Positions 9,041 through 18,280 of a stretch of DNA of 64,000 nt are shown here, piece by piece. The notes below the pieces were generated by a model that made no database searches, was not told the DNA's origin, and saw only the letters and a program-made list of their open reading frames with translations. Within the stretch, counting starts at the first letter, position 1. Every line of letters begins with the position of its first letter. The stretch is from Rhodanobacter sp. B05 (GTDB lineage Bacteria > Pseudomonadota > Gammaproteobacteria > Xanthomonadales > Rhodanobacteraceae): positions 248,001 through 312,000 of the forward strand of contig NZ_MUNU01000015.1 of assembly GCF_002001085.1 (NCBI RefSeq), in the 5' to 3' direction. Position numbers and translations under genes: made by a program.

Positions 9041-9168
9041 GAAAGTCCACCTGTGGGCATCGTATCGCCCGATGCGGAAGCATCAGGTTACTCCCGTCGA
9101 GCTTACTTGCCCGCGTTGCGAGGCGGCAAGTAACATGCAGGGCTTGCCTTGACCGTGGAACCCGAGTC

Positions 9169-10065
9169 GTGAACATTCGTGGAAGCATCTGTGCGCTGGT
9201 CACCCCGTTTGCGGCCAACGGTGCGCTCGACCTGACCGCGTTTGGCCGTTTGCTCGACTACCAGATCGGCGGCGGCACGCAGGCGCTGGTGGTGGCCGGG
9301 TCGACTGGCGAGGCGCACATGCTGGAACACCACGAGTTCGACCGCCTGCTCGCGTTTGCGCTCGAGCATGTGGGCGGTCGGGTGCCGGTCATTGCCGGTA
9401 CCGGCGAGGCGGGGACCGCCAAGACGGTGGCGCTGACCCGTCGCGCGCAGGCCCTGGGCGCCGACGCAGCCCTGGTGGTGACGCCGTACTACGTGCGCCC
9501 CACGCAGGAGGGCCTGTTCCGGCATTTCACCGCGGTTGCCGACGAGGGTGGCCTGCCGGTGATTCTCTACAACGTGCCCGGCCGTACCGGTTGCGACCTG
9601 CTGCCCGACACCGTGGCAAGGTTGCGCGAGCACACGGCGATCATCGGCATCAAGGAGGCGCGTGGCGACCGCGAGCGGATTTCGGCGCTGGCGGAACTTG
9701 TGCGCGCGGATTTCGTCTATCTGTCCGGCGACGACGGCAGCGCCGGCGAGGCGATGCTGGCTGGTGCGGCGGGCACCGTCTCGGTGGTGGCCAATCTGGT
9801 GCCGCAGGCATTCCGCGCCTTGTGCGACGCGGCTACCGGCGGCGATCAGGCGGCGACGGGACGGTGTCATGCCGCACTGGAGCCGTTGTTGCGGGCACTG
9901 GACTGCGCCCCCAACCCGATCGCGGTCAAGGCCGGCATGCCGGCCCTGGGACTGGGTTTGGGCTTGCCGCGTCTGCCGCTGGTGGAATTGAACGACGGTC
10001 CGGATCGCGCCCGATTGCACGAGGCGCTGTCCAGTCTGGCATCCTTGGCGACTGTGGCCGGTTGA
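9169..10065 (+). CDS. dapA: 4-hydroxy-tetrahydrodipicolinate synthase
   Basis: This 298-residue class I aldolase condenses pyruvate with aspartate semialdehyde in the first committed step of lysine and diaminopimelate synthesis. It shows GSTGEAHML (pyruvate-binding Thr-Thr region variant), VTPYYVRPTQEGLFRHF, ILYNVPGRTGCDLLP (Tyr and Arg of the active site) and IIGIKEARGD with the Schiff-base Lys. The start is GTG at 9169, giving the family N-terminus NIRGSICALVTPF. It lies 34 bases before bamC, the same order as in E. coli. Confidence 0.96.
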   Translation: MNIRGSICALVTPFAANGALDLTAFGRLLDYQIGGGTQALVVAGSTGEAHMLEHHEFDRLLAFALEHVGGRVPVIAGTGEAGTAKTVALTRRAQALGADAALVVTPYYVRPTQEGLFRHFTAVADEGGLPVILYNVPGRTGCDLLPDTVARLREHTAIIGIKEARGDRERISALAELVRADFVYLSGDDGSAGEAMLAGAAGTVSVVANLVPQAFRALCDAATGGDQAATGRCHAALEPLLRALDCAPNPIAVKAGMPALGLGLGLPRLPLVELNDGPDRARLHEALSSLASLATVAG

Positions 10066-10099
10066 TTCCTGCCCGACTTACCTCACGGAATTTGACTCA

Positions 10100-10705
10100 A
10101 TGAAGAAAACTTCACTCCTCCTGGTCCTGCCGGCAGTGGCCCTCGGCGGCCTGCTGCTCACCGGTTGCAGCATGTTCCGCTCGCACAATGCCTGGGAGAA
10201 AGCCCAGCAGGAGTCGCCGCTGGAGGTTCCGCCAAGCCTCGATCGTCCGTCCACCAGCGATGCCCTGGTGATCCCGCCGCCGGGGGCGAACCAGCCGACG
10301 GCAAATGGTGCAACGGCGTCCGTGGCCGGGGTTCCCGGCCAGGCTGGTCAGATTTCCGATGGTTTCGTGCATCCCGGCAGTGTCGACAGCGTCTACCAGC
10401 GGGTGGGCCAGATCGTGGCCGCGGGTGGCTTGGGCCAGACGGTGAGCCACGACGATGCCACGCATGCCTACGTGGTCAGCGTGAGCGGCGCCGACGTGAA
10501 GCAGAAGAAGCGGGGCTTCTTCAGCCGACTGTTCCGGCGCGACAAGAGCGATGCCGCCAGCACCACCGGCGGTGGCGTGCACCAGGTGCAGATCAGCATC
10601 GCCAGCAGTGGCGCCGATGCCAGCGAAGTGCGCGCCCAGAGCGATTCGCTGGCTGCGGTGGCCAGCGTGATCGATACCTTGAAATCGAAGCTTGGCAAGA
10701 AGTGA
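10100..10705 (+). CDS. bamC: Outer-membrane lipoprotein, BamC (NlpB/DapX)-like
   Basis: This 201-residue protein has a lipoprotein signal peptide ending in the lipobox LLTGC (Cys about residue 23). It is followed by a Pro-rich stretch ESPLEVPPSLDRPS and ALVIPPPGA, typical of the unstructured BamD-binding N-terminus of BamC. The remainder resembles one helix-grip domain, so it is much shorter than the two-domain E. coli protein. Position directly after dapA supports the assignment. BamC is an accessory subunit of the outer-membrane protein assembly complex. A strong hairpin terminator follows. Confidence 0.78.
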   Translation: MKKTSLLLVLPAVALGGLLLTGCSMFRSHNAWEKAQQESPLEVPPSLDRPSTSDALVIPPPGANQPTANGATASVAGVPGQAGQISDGFVHPGSVDSVYQRVGQIVAAGGLGQTVSHDDATHAYVVSVSGADVKQKKRGFFSRLFRRDKSDAASTTGGGVHQVQISIASSGADASEVRAQSDSLAAVASVIDTLKSKLGKK

Positions 10706-10727
10706 TTCCTCGCGGCAGCAGGCCGCA

Positions 10728-10773
10728 CGGACAAAAGGAAACGCCGCCCTTGGGCGGCGTTTCCTTTTGTCCG
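10728..10773. terminator. Bidirectional intrinsic terminator between bamC and fdxA
   Basis: A perfect 22-bp inverted repeat (10728-10749 with 10752-10773) encloses a two-base centre. The GC-rich core CGCCGCCC/GGGCGGCG is flanked by A-rich and T-rich arms (ACAAAAGGAAA and TTTCCTTTTGT). It sits between the convergent ends of bamC and fdxA, so it can stop transcription from either side. Confidence 0.92.
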
Positions 10774-10789
10774 GGTCATGCGGCGTCGA

Positions 10790-11113
10790 TCAGCGCTGCA
10801 GCAGTTCGAGCTTGCCTGGCTTGCCTTCCCAATCCTTTGCGTCGGCCGGAGCATCCTTGCGCTCGGTGATCACCGGCCAGCCCTTGGCCAGTTCGGCATT
10901 CAGCGCCACCAGCGCCTCCTGGCCGGCCGGCACGTCGTCTTCGGGGTAGATCGCGTTGATCGGGCACTCCGGTTCGCACAGGGTGCAGTCGATGCACTCG
11001 TCCGGATCGATCACCAGGAAATTGGGGCCTTCGTGGAAGGCATCGACCGGACACACCTCGACGCAATCGGTGTACTTGCACTTGATGCAATTGTCGATGA
11101 CGACGAAAGTCAT
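10790..11113 (-). CDS. fdxA: Seven-iron ferredoxin (3Fe-4S/4Fe-4S), FdxA type
   Basis: This 107-residue ferredoxin has two cysteine clusters: [14 protein letters not shown] near the N-terminus and [12 protein letters not shown] about 30 residues later. The pattern is that of FdxA-type 7Fe ferredoxins, which carry low-potential electrons in the cytosol. The roughly 45-residue C-terminal tail ([19 protein letters not shown]) is characteristic of the proteobacterial branch. Its upstream region carries repeats and hairpins annotated separately. Confidence 0.95.
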   Translation of the reverse strand: MTFVVIDNCIKCKYTDCVEVCPVDAFHEGPNFLVIDPDECIDCTLCEPECPINAIYPEDDVPAGQEALVALNAELAKGWPVITERKDAPADAKDWEGKPGKLELLQR

Positions 11114-11141
11114 GGGATCAACTCAGCTGTAAAGAAGGCGG

Positions 11142-11236
11142 TCGGAGGGCTCTTGTTGAAGAGCGTCGGAGTGCTCTCGCGAAGTACACCGAAGGGCTCT
11201 TGCGAAGTTCGGCGGAGGGCTTTCTCTTGTGAAGAG
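11142..11236. repeat. Four imperfect direct repeats of about 23 bp upstream of fdxA
   Basis: Four units sharing the core CGGAGGGCTCTTGCGAAG follow each other. Variants are CGGAGGGCTCTTGTTGAAG, CGGAGTGCTCTCGCGAAG, CCGAAGGGCTCTTGCGAAG and CGGAGGGCTTTCTCTTGTGAAG. They occupy the 5' leader or promoter region of fdxA, 30-120 bases before its ATG. No coding potential is seen. They may be a slippage-prone repeat or tandem regulator sites. Confidence 0.6.
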
Positions 11237-11237
11237 T

Positions 11238-11329
11238 GCGGCCATGGATGGCCGCCTTTAGTTCAGCCAACGGCCTGAAACGTCGGGTTATCCGGATATT
11301 TCCAGACAGCCGCGATCATGGATGATCGC
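11238..11329. repeat. Two perfect short palindromes with a shared CATGGATG centre
   Basis: GCGGCCATGGATGGCCGC (11238-11255) and GCGATCATGGATGATCGC (11312-11329) are each 8-bp perfect stems around a GG centre. They share the central CATGGATG but have different outer stem bases. They lie between the fdxA leader and tRNA-Glu. Compensated stem changes around a fixed centre suggest a dispersed REP-like or RNA hairpin element. Confidence 0.6.
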
Positions 11330-11338
11330 ACAAGCGAA

Positions 11339-11414
11339 TGGTGCTCCCTACGAGACTCGAACTCGTGTTCCCGCCTTGAGAGGGCAGTGTCCTGGGCCAC
11401 TAGACGAAGGGAGC
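11339..11414 (-). tRNA. tRNA-Glu (anticodon CUC)
   Basis: The minus strand folds as a 76-base tRNA including an encoded CCA end. The acceptor stem is GCTCCCT/AGGGAGC, the D arm begins GTCTAGTGG, the anticodon stem CTGCC/GGCGG encloses the loop CTCTCAA with anticodon CTC, and the T loop is TTCGAGT. It reads GAG glutamate codons. The discriminator is A rather than the G common in E. coli tRNA-Glu. It stands alone between fdxA and pcnB, and I see no integrase next to it. Confidence 0.95.
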
Positions 11415-11540
11415 GTTATCCTGCGAAGCGCGCTAGTATAGCGGAATTGTTTCGGACGGCAATGCGCGGTTGACGCCGCCGGCAGCGTTCGAGGCAGCCC
11501 TCGCGGATGCGCTTGTTGCCGTCACGCGGGGCGATCGGCG

Positions 11541-12962
11541 ATGCTCGGCATCGTGACTCACGGCAACCACGAGGCGGTCTGGCCTCGCAAGGATTTCAAC
11601 CGCTTGAATCTCGAATCACGGACCGACCTCGCCCCGACGCTGCGGATCATTCCGCGCGACCAGCACATCATTTCGCGCAAGAACATCAGCAAGGCGGCGC
11701 TGCGGGTGCTGTACCGGCTCAACGAGGCCGGTTATGCGGCCTATCTGGTCGGTGGTGCCGTGCGCGACCTGCTGCTCGGGGTCCAGCCGAAGGATTTCGA
11801 CGTCGCCACCGATGCCACCCCGGACGAGGTGAAGAAGCTGTTCCGCAATTGCCGCCTGATCGGTCGCCGTTTCCGGCTTGCGCACGTGGTGTTCGGGCCC
11901 GAGATCATCGAGGTGGCGACCTTTCGCGGTACCGGCGAGGAAGGCGGCGAAGGCGATCGGCATATCGTGGACGGCCTTATCGTTCGTGACAACATCTGGG
12001 GCACGATCGAGGAGGACGCGATTCGCCGCGACTTCCGCGTCAACGCGATGTACTACGACATCAGCGATTTCTCCGTACGCGATTATGTCGGTGGCATGCG
12101 CGATCTCGAGGATCGCGTGCTGCGATTGATCGGTGATCCGGAAGTGCGCTACCACGAGGACCCGGTGCGCATGCTGCGGGCCGCCCGGTTGGCGGCCAAG
12201 CTCGGTATGCGCATTGATGCCGCCGCCATGGCGCCGTTCGAATCGCTGGGTCCCCTGCTGGCGGATGCCGCGCCGGCACGCCTGTTCGATGAATCGCTGA
12301 AGATGTTCCTCAGCGGCAACGGCTTGAAGAGCTTCCGCATGCTGGAGCAGTCCGGACTGCTGAGGTTCCTGTTTCCGGCCACCGCGCGGGCGCTCAAGCG
12401 CGGCGACGCCGCACTGCGCTCGTTGGTCGAGCAGGGCCTGGCCAATACCGACGCACGGATCGGCGAGGGCAAATCGGTTACCCCCGCCTTCCTGTTCGCC
12501 GTGCTGCTGTGGGGCGAGGTGCGCGACCTGGCCCTGCAGGCCATCGAGCGCGGCCAGGACGGCAACGAAGCCTGGGAACGCGCAGCGACCAAGGTGGTTG
12601 GCGAGCAGTGCCAGCGCGTGGCGATCCCGCGGCGGTTCACCTTCACGATGGAGGAGATCTGGTCGCTGCAACCGCGGTTCGAGCAGGTCCAGCGCAAGCG
12701 CGTGTTTCGCCTGATGGCCCACCCGCGCTTTCGTGCCGCCTTCGATTTCCTGCTGCTGCGCGCCGACGAATCCGTCGCGATGCGCGAACTGGGCCAATGG
12801 TGGGCACACGCCCAGCAGTTGCCGCAAGAGGTACTCGCCGCGGCCCTGCCGGTGGGAGGCGGCCCTGCCGCCGTCGAGCCGACGCCGGTGTCGGCGGCAA
12901 AAAAACCGCCCAGGCCGCGTCGGCGCCGCCGCAAGCGCGCTGACCAACCGGGTTCCGTGTGA
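11541..12962 (+). CDS. pcnB: Poly(A) polymerase I
   Basis: This 473-residue nucleotidyltransferase adds poly(A) tails that mark RNAs for decay. It shows AYLVGGAVRDLLLGVQPKDFDVATDA (catalytic DxD region, about residues 70-96), RRFRLAHVVFG, and DAIRRDFRVNAMYYD (about 158-172), followed by the RNA-binding helical domain. The C-terminus ends in a basic tail PPRPRRRRRKRADQ typical of PcnB. ATG 11541 is used; GTG at 11553 is an alternative, since the first 40 residues are poorly conserved. The stop overlaps the GTG start of folK by four bases. Confidence 0.93.
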   Translation: MLGIVTHGNHEAVWPRKDFNRLNLESRTDLAPTLRIIPRDQHIISRKNISKAALRVLYRLNEAGYAAYLVGGAVRDLLLGVQPKDFDVATDATPDEVKKLFRNCRLIGRRFRLAHVVFGPEIIEVATFRGTGEEGGEGDRHIVDGLIVRDNIWGTIEEDAIRRDFRVNAMYYDISDFSVRDYVGGMRDLEDRVLRLIGDPEVRYHEDPVRMLRAARLAAKLGMRIDAAAMAPFESLGPLLADAAPARLFDESLKMFLSGNGLKSFRMLEQSGLLRFLFPATARALKRGDAALRSLVEQGLANTDARIGEGKSVTPAFLFAVLLWGEVRDLALQAIERGQDGNEAWERAATKVVGEQCQRVAIPRRFTFTMEEIWSLQPRFEQVQRKRVFRLMAHPRFRAAFDFLLLRADESVAMRELGQWWAHAQQLPQEVLAAALPVGGGPAAVEPTPVSAAKKPPRPRRRRRKRADQPGSV

Positions 12963-13444
12963 CGCTGGCCTACGTTGCACTGGGCAGCAACCTCGGCGAT
13001 CCCCGGCAACAGGTGCTCGACGCCGTCGCGGCGCTTGCCGGCTTGCCGGAAACGCGTTTGCTGCGGCGTTCGGCGCTCTATCGCACGCCGCCGTGGGGTG
13101 TGCTGCAGCAGCCGTCGTTCATCAATGCGGCCGTCGAAATCGATACCGGACTGTCGCCATCGGCGTTGTTGCAGGCGTTGTTGGCGATCGAGCAACGGGC
13201 GGGTCGGGTGCGCGCCGAGCGCAACGGCCCGCGCATACTGGATCTGGACGTGCTGCATGTGGACGGCGTGCAGCTCGACTCCCCGGAGCTGACCCTGCCG
13301 CATCCGCGCATGGCCGATCGGGCCTTCGTGCTGTTGCCCCTCAACGACGTGGCACCGGGATTGACCCTGCCGGGGCTCGGCACGGTAGCGGAGCTGCTGG
13401 TCCGGATCGATCCGGCCGGTTGCGAGAGGCTGCTTGAGCCATAA
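12959..13444 (+). CDS. folK: 6-hydroxymethyl-7,8-dihydropterin pyrophosphokinase
   Basis: This 161-residue enzyme activates the pterin with ATP in folate synthesis. It shows the family start [17 protein letters not shown], the [14 protein letters not shown] segment and the signature [16 protein letters not shown] with the metal-binding Asp residues, then [13 protein letters not shown]. Translation starts at GTG 12959, overlapping the pcnB stop, so the two are probably translationally coupled. It leads into panB, linking RNA decay, folate and pantothenate genes in one run. Confidence 0.95.
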   Translation: MTLAYVALGSNLGDPRQQVLDAVAALAGLPETRLLRRSALYRTPPWGVLQQPSFINAAVEIDTGLSPSALLQALLAIEQRAGRVRAERNGPRILDLDVLHVDGVQLDSPELTLPHPRMADRAFVLLPLNDVAPGLTLPGLGTVAELLVRIDPAGCERLLEP

Positions 13445-13475
13445 TCGGCGACCAGCCATTCGATCAGGAAGTGCC

Positions 13476-14306
13476 GTGTACGTGCAAAACGCGAGTGTCC
13501 CCGACCGCAAGCCGGTGACCGTGCCTGGCCTGCGCGCGATGAAGGCACAGGGGCAACGCATCGTCATGCTCACCGCCTACGACGCCAGTTTCGCCTGGCA
13601 GCTGGAGGCTGGCGGTGTCGATGTCGCCCTGGTCGGCGATTCGCTGGGCATGGTGGTGCAGGGACACACCAGCACCTTGCCGGTGACGCTGGAGCACATG
13701 GTCTATCACACCTCGGCGGTTGCGCGCGGATTGTCGGCGACCCTGCTGGTGGCCGACCTTCCGTTCATGGCGGACCGCGACGTGGCGCACGCGCTGGAGG
13801 CCGGCGCCCGGCTGGTCGGCGAAGCGGGAGCGGCGATGGTGAAGATCGAAGGTGGCGCGGCGCATGTCCTCGACGCGATCGCGGCACTGACCGCGCGCGC
13901 GATCCCGGTGTGCGCGCACCTGGGATTGACTCCGCAGTCGGTACATCGGTTCGGCGGCTTCCGCGTGCAGGGACGCGAACAGGCGGCCGCCGATCGGGTG
14001 CTGGCCGATGCGCTGGCGGTGCAGGCAGCCGGTGCGGAGCTGCTGGTGATGGAAGGTGTGCCGGTGGCGCTGGGGCAGCGGGTGACCGAGGCCTTGGCGA
14101 TTCCGGTCATCGGCATCGGCGCCGGCCCGCACTGCGATGGCCAGGTCCTGGTGATCCACGACATGCTCGGCATCACGCCGGGCAAGCGACCCAAGTTCAG
14201 CAAGGATTTCCTGGCCGGGCGTGATTCTGTCGGTGCGGCGATCGCCGCGTATGCCGAAGATGTGCGCAGCGGCGCCTTCCCGGCGCCGGAACACTGTTTC
14301 AACTGA
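13476..14306 (+). CDS. panB: 3-methyl-2-oxobutanoate hydroxymethyltransferase
   Basis: This enzyme makes ketopantoate from ketoisovalerate and methylene-tetrahydrofolate, the first pantothenate step. It shows [32 protein letters not shown] with the Mg2+-binding Asp, [16 protein letters not shown] and the C-terminal [21 protein letters not shown] chose GTG 13476 (about 276 residues) because AGGAAG lies just before it. ATG 13434 would overlap folK and add a non-conserved peptide, and GTG 13482 is also possible. Confidence 0.94.
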   Translation: MYVQNASVPDRKPVTVPGLRAMKAQGQRIVMLTAYDASFAWQLEAGGVDVALVGDSLGMVVQGHTSTLPVTLEHMVYHTSAVARGLSATLLVADLPFMADRDVAHALEAGARLVGEAGAAMVKIEGGAAHVLDAIAALTARAIPVCAHLGLTPQSVHRFGGFRVQGREQAAADRVLADALAVQAAGAELLVMEGVPVALGQRVTEALAIPVIGIGAGPHCDGQVLVIHDMLGITPGKRPKFSKDFLAGRDSVGAAIAAYAEDVRSGAFPAPEHCFN

Positions 14307-14324
14307 GCAGCGAGTCACCGCGTC

Positions 14325-15170
14325 ATGCAAACCGTACAAGATGCTCCGGCCCTGCGCGCCGCGATTCGCGGCTGGCGCGGCAAGGGCCAGACGGTGGGCT
14401 TCGTGCCGACCATGGGCAACCTGCACGCCGGCCATCAATCGCTGATCAGGCTGGCGCGCGCGCGCGCGGACCGGGTGGTCGCCAGTGTGTTCGTCAACCC
14501 CACGCAATTCGGCCCGAACGAGGATTTCGAACGCTATCCGCGCACCCTGGTGCAGGATCAGGCGGCGCTGGCCGATGAAGACTGCGACCTGCTGTTCGCG
14601 CCCGAGGTGGACACGATCTATCCGTTCGGCGCCGGACATGGTGTGAGCCTGCGCGTGCCGCAAATCACCGAGGTGCTGGAAGGGGCGCACCGGCCCGGTC
14701 ATTTCGATGGCGTGGCCACCGTCGTGTGCAAGCTGTTCCACCTGGTGCAACCGGATCTGGCCGTCTTCGGCCAGAAGGATTTCCAGCAGTTGAAGGTGAT
14801 CGAACGCATGGTGCGCGACCTGTCACTGCCGGTGAAGGTGCTCGCGGCGCCGACCCTGCGCGCCGACGACGGCCTGGCGCTGAGTTCGCGCAACCAGTAC
14901 CTGTCTGCCGCCGAGCGCGCACAGGCACCGCTGATCCACGATACCCTGCTGAAAATGCGCGAATTGCTCGGCAAGGGCCATGCCTGGCATGCGCTGGAGC
15001 AGGTCGCCGCGGCGCGCCTGACACGTGCCGGATTCGTGCCGGATTATGCGGTGATCCGCCGCGCCGAGGACCTGGCCGAGCCGGTTGAGGGCCAGCGCGA
15101 CGGCCTGATCGCCCTGATCGCGGCACGCCTCGGTTCGACCCGCCTGATCGACAACTTGCTGTTTGACTGA
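14325..15170 (+). CDS. panC: Pantothenate synthetase (pantoate-beta-alanine ligase)
   Basis: This 281-residue cytidylyltransferase-fold ligase joins pantoate with beta-alanine using ATP. It carries [15 protein letters not shown] (the HxGH-type ATP motif), [47 protein letters not shown] and [11 protein letters not shown]. It follows panB after 18 bases and precedes panD by 101 bases, completing the pathway in pathway order. Confidence 0.96.
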   Translation: MQTVQDAPALRAAIRGWRGKGQTVGFVPTMGNLHAGHQSLIRLARARADRVVASVFVNPTQFGPNEDFERYPRTLVQDQAALADEDCDLLFAPEVDTIYPFGAGHGVSLRVPQITEVLEGAHRPGHFDGVATVVCKLFHLVQPDLAVFGQKDFQQLKVIERMVRDLSLPVKVLAAPTLRADDGLALSSRNQYLSAAERAQAPLIHDTLLKMRELLGKGHAWHALEQVAAARLTRAGFVPDYAVIRRAEDLAEPVEGQRDGLIALIAARLGSTRLIDNLLFD

Positions 15171-15271
15171 CCCAGACCCATATTGGAGTCGATATCGCCG
15201 ATGTTGCAGCGCAACGTCAACGGTTCGATAATTGCCGACTTTGCAGGCTGTCCCTGCGGGAAAGTAACGTC

Positions 15272-15658
15272 ATGCAACTGAACATGTTCAAGTCGAAGAT
15301 CCATCGTGCGACGGTCACCCATGCCGAACTGCACTACGAAGGTTCGATCGCGATCGACGGCAACCTGCTGGACGCCGCCGGCATCCGCGAGTACGAGCAG
15401 ATCCACGCCTGGGACATCGACAACGGCCAGCGTTTCGTCACCTACGCGCTGCGCGCCGAGGAAGGCTCGGGCATCATCTCGGTGAACGGCAGTGCCGCAC
15501 GCAGCGTGCAGGTGGGCGACCTGATCATCATCGCGGCGTTCGCCCAGCTGAGCGAGGCAGAGCTGGAGAAGTTCCAGCCCACCTGCGTCTACGTCGAAGA
15601 GAACAATCGCATCAGCCACACCAACCGCTCGATCCCCAAGCAGATGGCGGCCGCCTGA
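15272..15658 (+). CDS. panD: Aspartate 1-decarboxylase precursor
   Basis: This 128-residue proenzyme makes beta-alanine for PanC. It contains YEGSIAID, where cleavage between Gly24 and Ser25 generates the pyruvoyl cofactor, then [14 protein letters not shown] and [12 protein letters not shown]. Length and motif are standard. The 101-base gap after panC contains GTTGCAGCGCAAC, a small hairpin, so panD may have separate control. The stop is one base from the convergent end of queG. Confidence 0.96.
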   Translation: MQLNMFKSKIHRATVTHAELHYEGSIAIDGNLLDAAGIREYEQIHAWDIDNGQRFVTYALRAEEGSGIISVNGSAARSVQVGDLIIIAAFAQLSEAELEKFQPTCVYVEENNRISHTNRSIPKQMAAA

Positions 15659-15659
15659 T

Positions 15660-16748
15660 TCAGCCCGCAACGGCGGCGTCAGCCTGACGCTCCAGTGCCC
15701 ATGCCACATGTTCGCGCACGATCGCCGAAGCGTGCCCGGCGCGGGCGTTGAGTGCATCGCGCGCGGCGGCGGAGGGCGGTGCATTGCCCAGCGCCACCGC
15801 GATGTTGCGCAACCAGCCATCGTAACCGGTGCGGCGGATCGCCATGCCTTCGGTGCGCTTGAGGAATTCCTCTTCGGTCCAGCCGAACAATTCGACCAGT
15901 TTCGCGCCGTCCAGACGGTGCCGCGGTGCAAAGTCCGCTTCGGTGGCGACCTGCGCGAACTTGTTCCACGGGCACACCAACTGGCAGTCGTCGCAGCCGA
16001 AGATGCGGTTGCCCATCGGGGCACGCAATTCCTCCGGGATGCTGCCTTTCAATTCGATCGTGAGATAGGAGATGCAGCGTTTGGCGTCGAGCTGGTACGG
16101 CCCGACGATCGCCTGGGTCGGGCAGACGTCGATGCAGCGCGTGCACGTTCCGCAGTGCTCGTTGGCCGGCGTGTCCATCGGCAGCGGCAGATCGGTGTAG
16201 AGCTCGCCCAGGAAGAAGTACGAGCCGGCGCGCCGATTGATCAGTACGGTGTGCTTGCCGATCCAGCCCAGGCCGGCATTGCGTGCCAGTGCCTTTTCCA
16301 GCACGGGCGCGGAATCGACATAGGCGCGATAGCCGAAGTCGCCGACCACGTCGTGGATGCGCTCGGCCAGTTTCTGCAGGCGGTTGCGCATCAGCTTGTG
16401 GTAGTCGCGCCCCAGCGCGTAGCGCGACACATAGCCGGCCTCGGCATCGCCAAGCACCTGCCAAGCATTCGCCGCGCCCGGCGGGATGTAGTCCATGCGC
16501 ACCGAGATGATCCGTTGCGTGCCGGGTTCCAGCTCGGCCGGGCGGCTGCGCCGGGTGCCGTGGCGCGCCATGTATTCCATCTCGCCATGGTGGCCGCCAT
16601 CGAGCCAGCGCTGCAGGTGCCGCTCGTCCTCGGCCAGCCCGGTGCCGCTGATACCCGCCTCGGCAAAACCCAGCTCGATCGCCCAGCGCTTGATGTCGCG
16701 CGCGAGTGCGGCGTAGTCGGGAAGATCAGATGGAGCAGCCATGGACAT
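15660..16748 (-). CDS. queG: Epoxyqueuosine reductase
   Basis: This 362-residue cobalamin and iron-sulfur enzyme performs the last step of queuosine synthesis on tRNA. It shows two 4Fe-4S ligand sets, CGTCTRCIDVCPTQAI and GCDDCQLVCPWNKFA, and the upstream HGEMEYMARH and VRMDYIPPG segments that mark QueG. The C-terminal HEAT-like tail (IAVALGNAPPS) helps tRNA binding. It is divergent from nnr with 35 bases between starts, a conserved Xanthomonadales arrangement. Confidence 0.94.
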   Translation of the reverse strand: MSMAAPSDLPDYAALARDIKRWAIELGFAEAGISGTGLAEDERHLQRWLDGGHHGEMEYMARHGTRRSRPAELEPGTQRIISVRMDYIPPGAANAWQVLGDAEAGYVSRYALGRDYHKLMRNRLQKLAERIHDVVGDFGYRAYVDSAPVLEKALARNAGLGWIGKHTVLINRRAGSYFFLGELYTDLPLPMDTPANEHCGTCTRCIDVCPTQAIVGPYQLDAKRCISYLTIELKGSIPEELRAPMGNRIFGCDDCQLVCPWNKFAQVATEADFAPRHRLDGAKLVELFGWTEEEFLKRTEGMAIRRTGYDGWLRNIAVALGNAPPSAAARDALNARAGHASAIVREHVAWALERQADAAVAG

Positions 16749-16783
16749 CGGCCCATTGTAAGCCTGCCCCTATAATCCACCGC

Positions 16784-18280
16784 ATGTCCGGGCACCAGCA
16801 CAGTCGCGATCTGTATACCGTCGAGCGCATGCGCGAAATCGATCGCGCGGCGCTGGCCGCGCTGGACATCTCCGGCGTCGAGCTGATGCGACGTGCCGCC
16901 CGCGCTGCCCTGGACAGCCTGCGACGGCACTGGCCGCAGTTGCGCAGGATCTGCATTCACTGCGGCCCGGGCAACAATGGTGGCGATGGCTTCCTGCTCG
17001 GCGTGCTGGCGCGCGAGGCCGGTTTTCATGTCGAGCTGGTGGCCTTGACGCCGGTTTCCCGGGGGGATGCCGTGGCGGCGCGTGCCGCGTGGGAGGAGGG
17101 TGGCGGCCAGGTGCTTCCGTGGGCGGCGCACGGCAGCCTGCCCGAGGCCGAATTGCACGTGGATGCGCTGTACGGCATCGGCCTCGATCGCGAACCGGAA
17201 CCCGCTGCGGCGAGCCTGATCGAACGCATCAACGCCAGCGGGGCACCCGTTCTGGCGCTGGATGTTCCTTCCGGGTTGAACGCGGACAGCGGGCAATGTC
17301 CCGGCGTGGCGGTTCGCGCGGAGGTCACGGTCAGCTTCATTGCGCACAAGCGCGGACTGCATACGGGGCGCGCGGCCGATCATGTTGGTGCGCTGGAACT
17401 GGCGACCCTGGGCATGCCGGCCACGGCGTACGCCCACGTGCTGCCCGATGCGCGACTGCTGTCCGCCGAAAACCTGCCGCCGCGTGCGCGCTACGCCAAC
17501 AAGGGCAATCACGGCCACGTGCTGGTGATCGGCGGCGACCACGGCATGGCCGGCGCCGTGCAACTGGCAGGCATGGCGGCGCTGCGTGCCGGTGCGGGGC
17601 TGGTCAGCGTGGCGACTCGCGCCGCGCACGTGTTCGCGCTGAACGCGGCGCGCCCGGAGTTGATGGCGCATGGCGTCGACGGACCGCAGGCGCTGCAGCC
17701 GATGCTCGAACGTGCCGATGTGCTGGCGCTCGGACCCGGACTGGGCCGCTCCGCGTGGGGGCACGCATTGTGGCTGACGGCGCTGGACAGCGGCAGGCCG
17801 CTGGTGCTCGATGCCGACGGCCTGAACCTGCTGGCGAGCGAGCCGCGGCCGTTCTCAGGGCCCACCGTGCTGACCCCGCACCCCGGTGAGGCGGGCCGCC
17901 TGCTCGGCGTGTCCACGGCCGAGGTCGAACGCGACCGCTTTGCGGCCGCACGGGAGCTTGCGCGTCGTCATGCCGCCGTGGTGGTACTGAAAGGTGCCGG
18001 CAGTCTGATCGCCGATCCGGATGGACGTCTGGACGTCTGTTCGTGGGGTAATCCCGGCATGGCTTCCGGCGGCATGGGCGATCTGCTCACCGGGATCATT
18101 GCGGCGTTGCTGGCGCAGGGCTGCGATGCATGGCAGGCAGCCTGCATCGGGGCGGGCCTGCATGCTCGCGCCGGAGACCGCGCCGCGCAAGCGGGTGAAC
18201 GCGGCCTGCTGGCCAGCGACCTGCTGGCGCCACTGCGCGCGCTGGGCAACGGCCTGTCGAGCGGCGGCCCGGGGGCATGA
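16784..18280 (+). CDS. nnr: Bifunctional NAD(P)H-hydrate repair enzyme (epimerase and dehydratase)
   Basis: This 498-residue fusion repairs damaged NAD(P)H. The N-terminal epimerase domain (about 1-215) has CGPGNNGGDGFLLGVLAREAG and DALYGIGLDR. The C-terminal ADP-dependent dehydratase domain (about 230-490) has NKGNHGHVLVIGGDHGMAGA, LTPHPGEAGRLLG and GMASGGMGDLLTGIIAALLA. ATG 16784 was chosen because the longer reading to 16706 lies inside queG on the opposite strand. The stop overlaps the tsaE start by four bases. Confidence 0.95.
   Translation: MSGHQHSRDLYTVERMREIDRAALAALDISGVELMRRAARAALDSLRRHWPQLRRICIHCGPGNNGGDGFLLGVLAREAGFHVELVALTPVSRGDAVAARAAWEEGGGQVLPWAAHGSLPEAELHVDALYGIGLDREPEPAAASLIERINASGAPVLALDVPSGLNADSGQCPGVAVRAEVTVSFIAHKRGLHTGRAADHVGALELATLGMPATAYAHVLPDARLLSAENLPPRARYANKGNHGHVLVIGGDHGMAGAVQLAGMAALRAGAGLVSVATRAAHVFALNAARPELMAHGVDGPQALQPMLERADVLALGPGLGRSAWGHALWLTALDSGRPLVLDADGLNLLASEPRPFSGPTVLTPHPGEAGRLLGVSTAEVERDRFAAARELARRHAAVVVLKGAGSLIADPDGRLDVCSWGNPGMASGGMGDLLTGIIAALLAQGCDAWQAACIGAGLHARAGDRAAQAGERGLLASDLLAPLRALGNGLSSGGPGA

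Noticed and set aside
11339-11414. tRNA-Glu as an integration site of a mobile island
   Set aside because: No integrase, no repeated tRNA 3' end and only housekeeping genes beside it.
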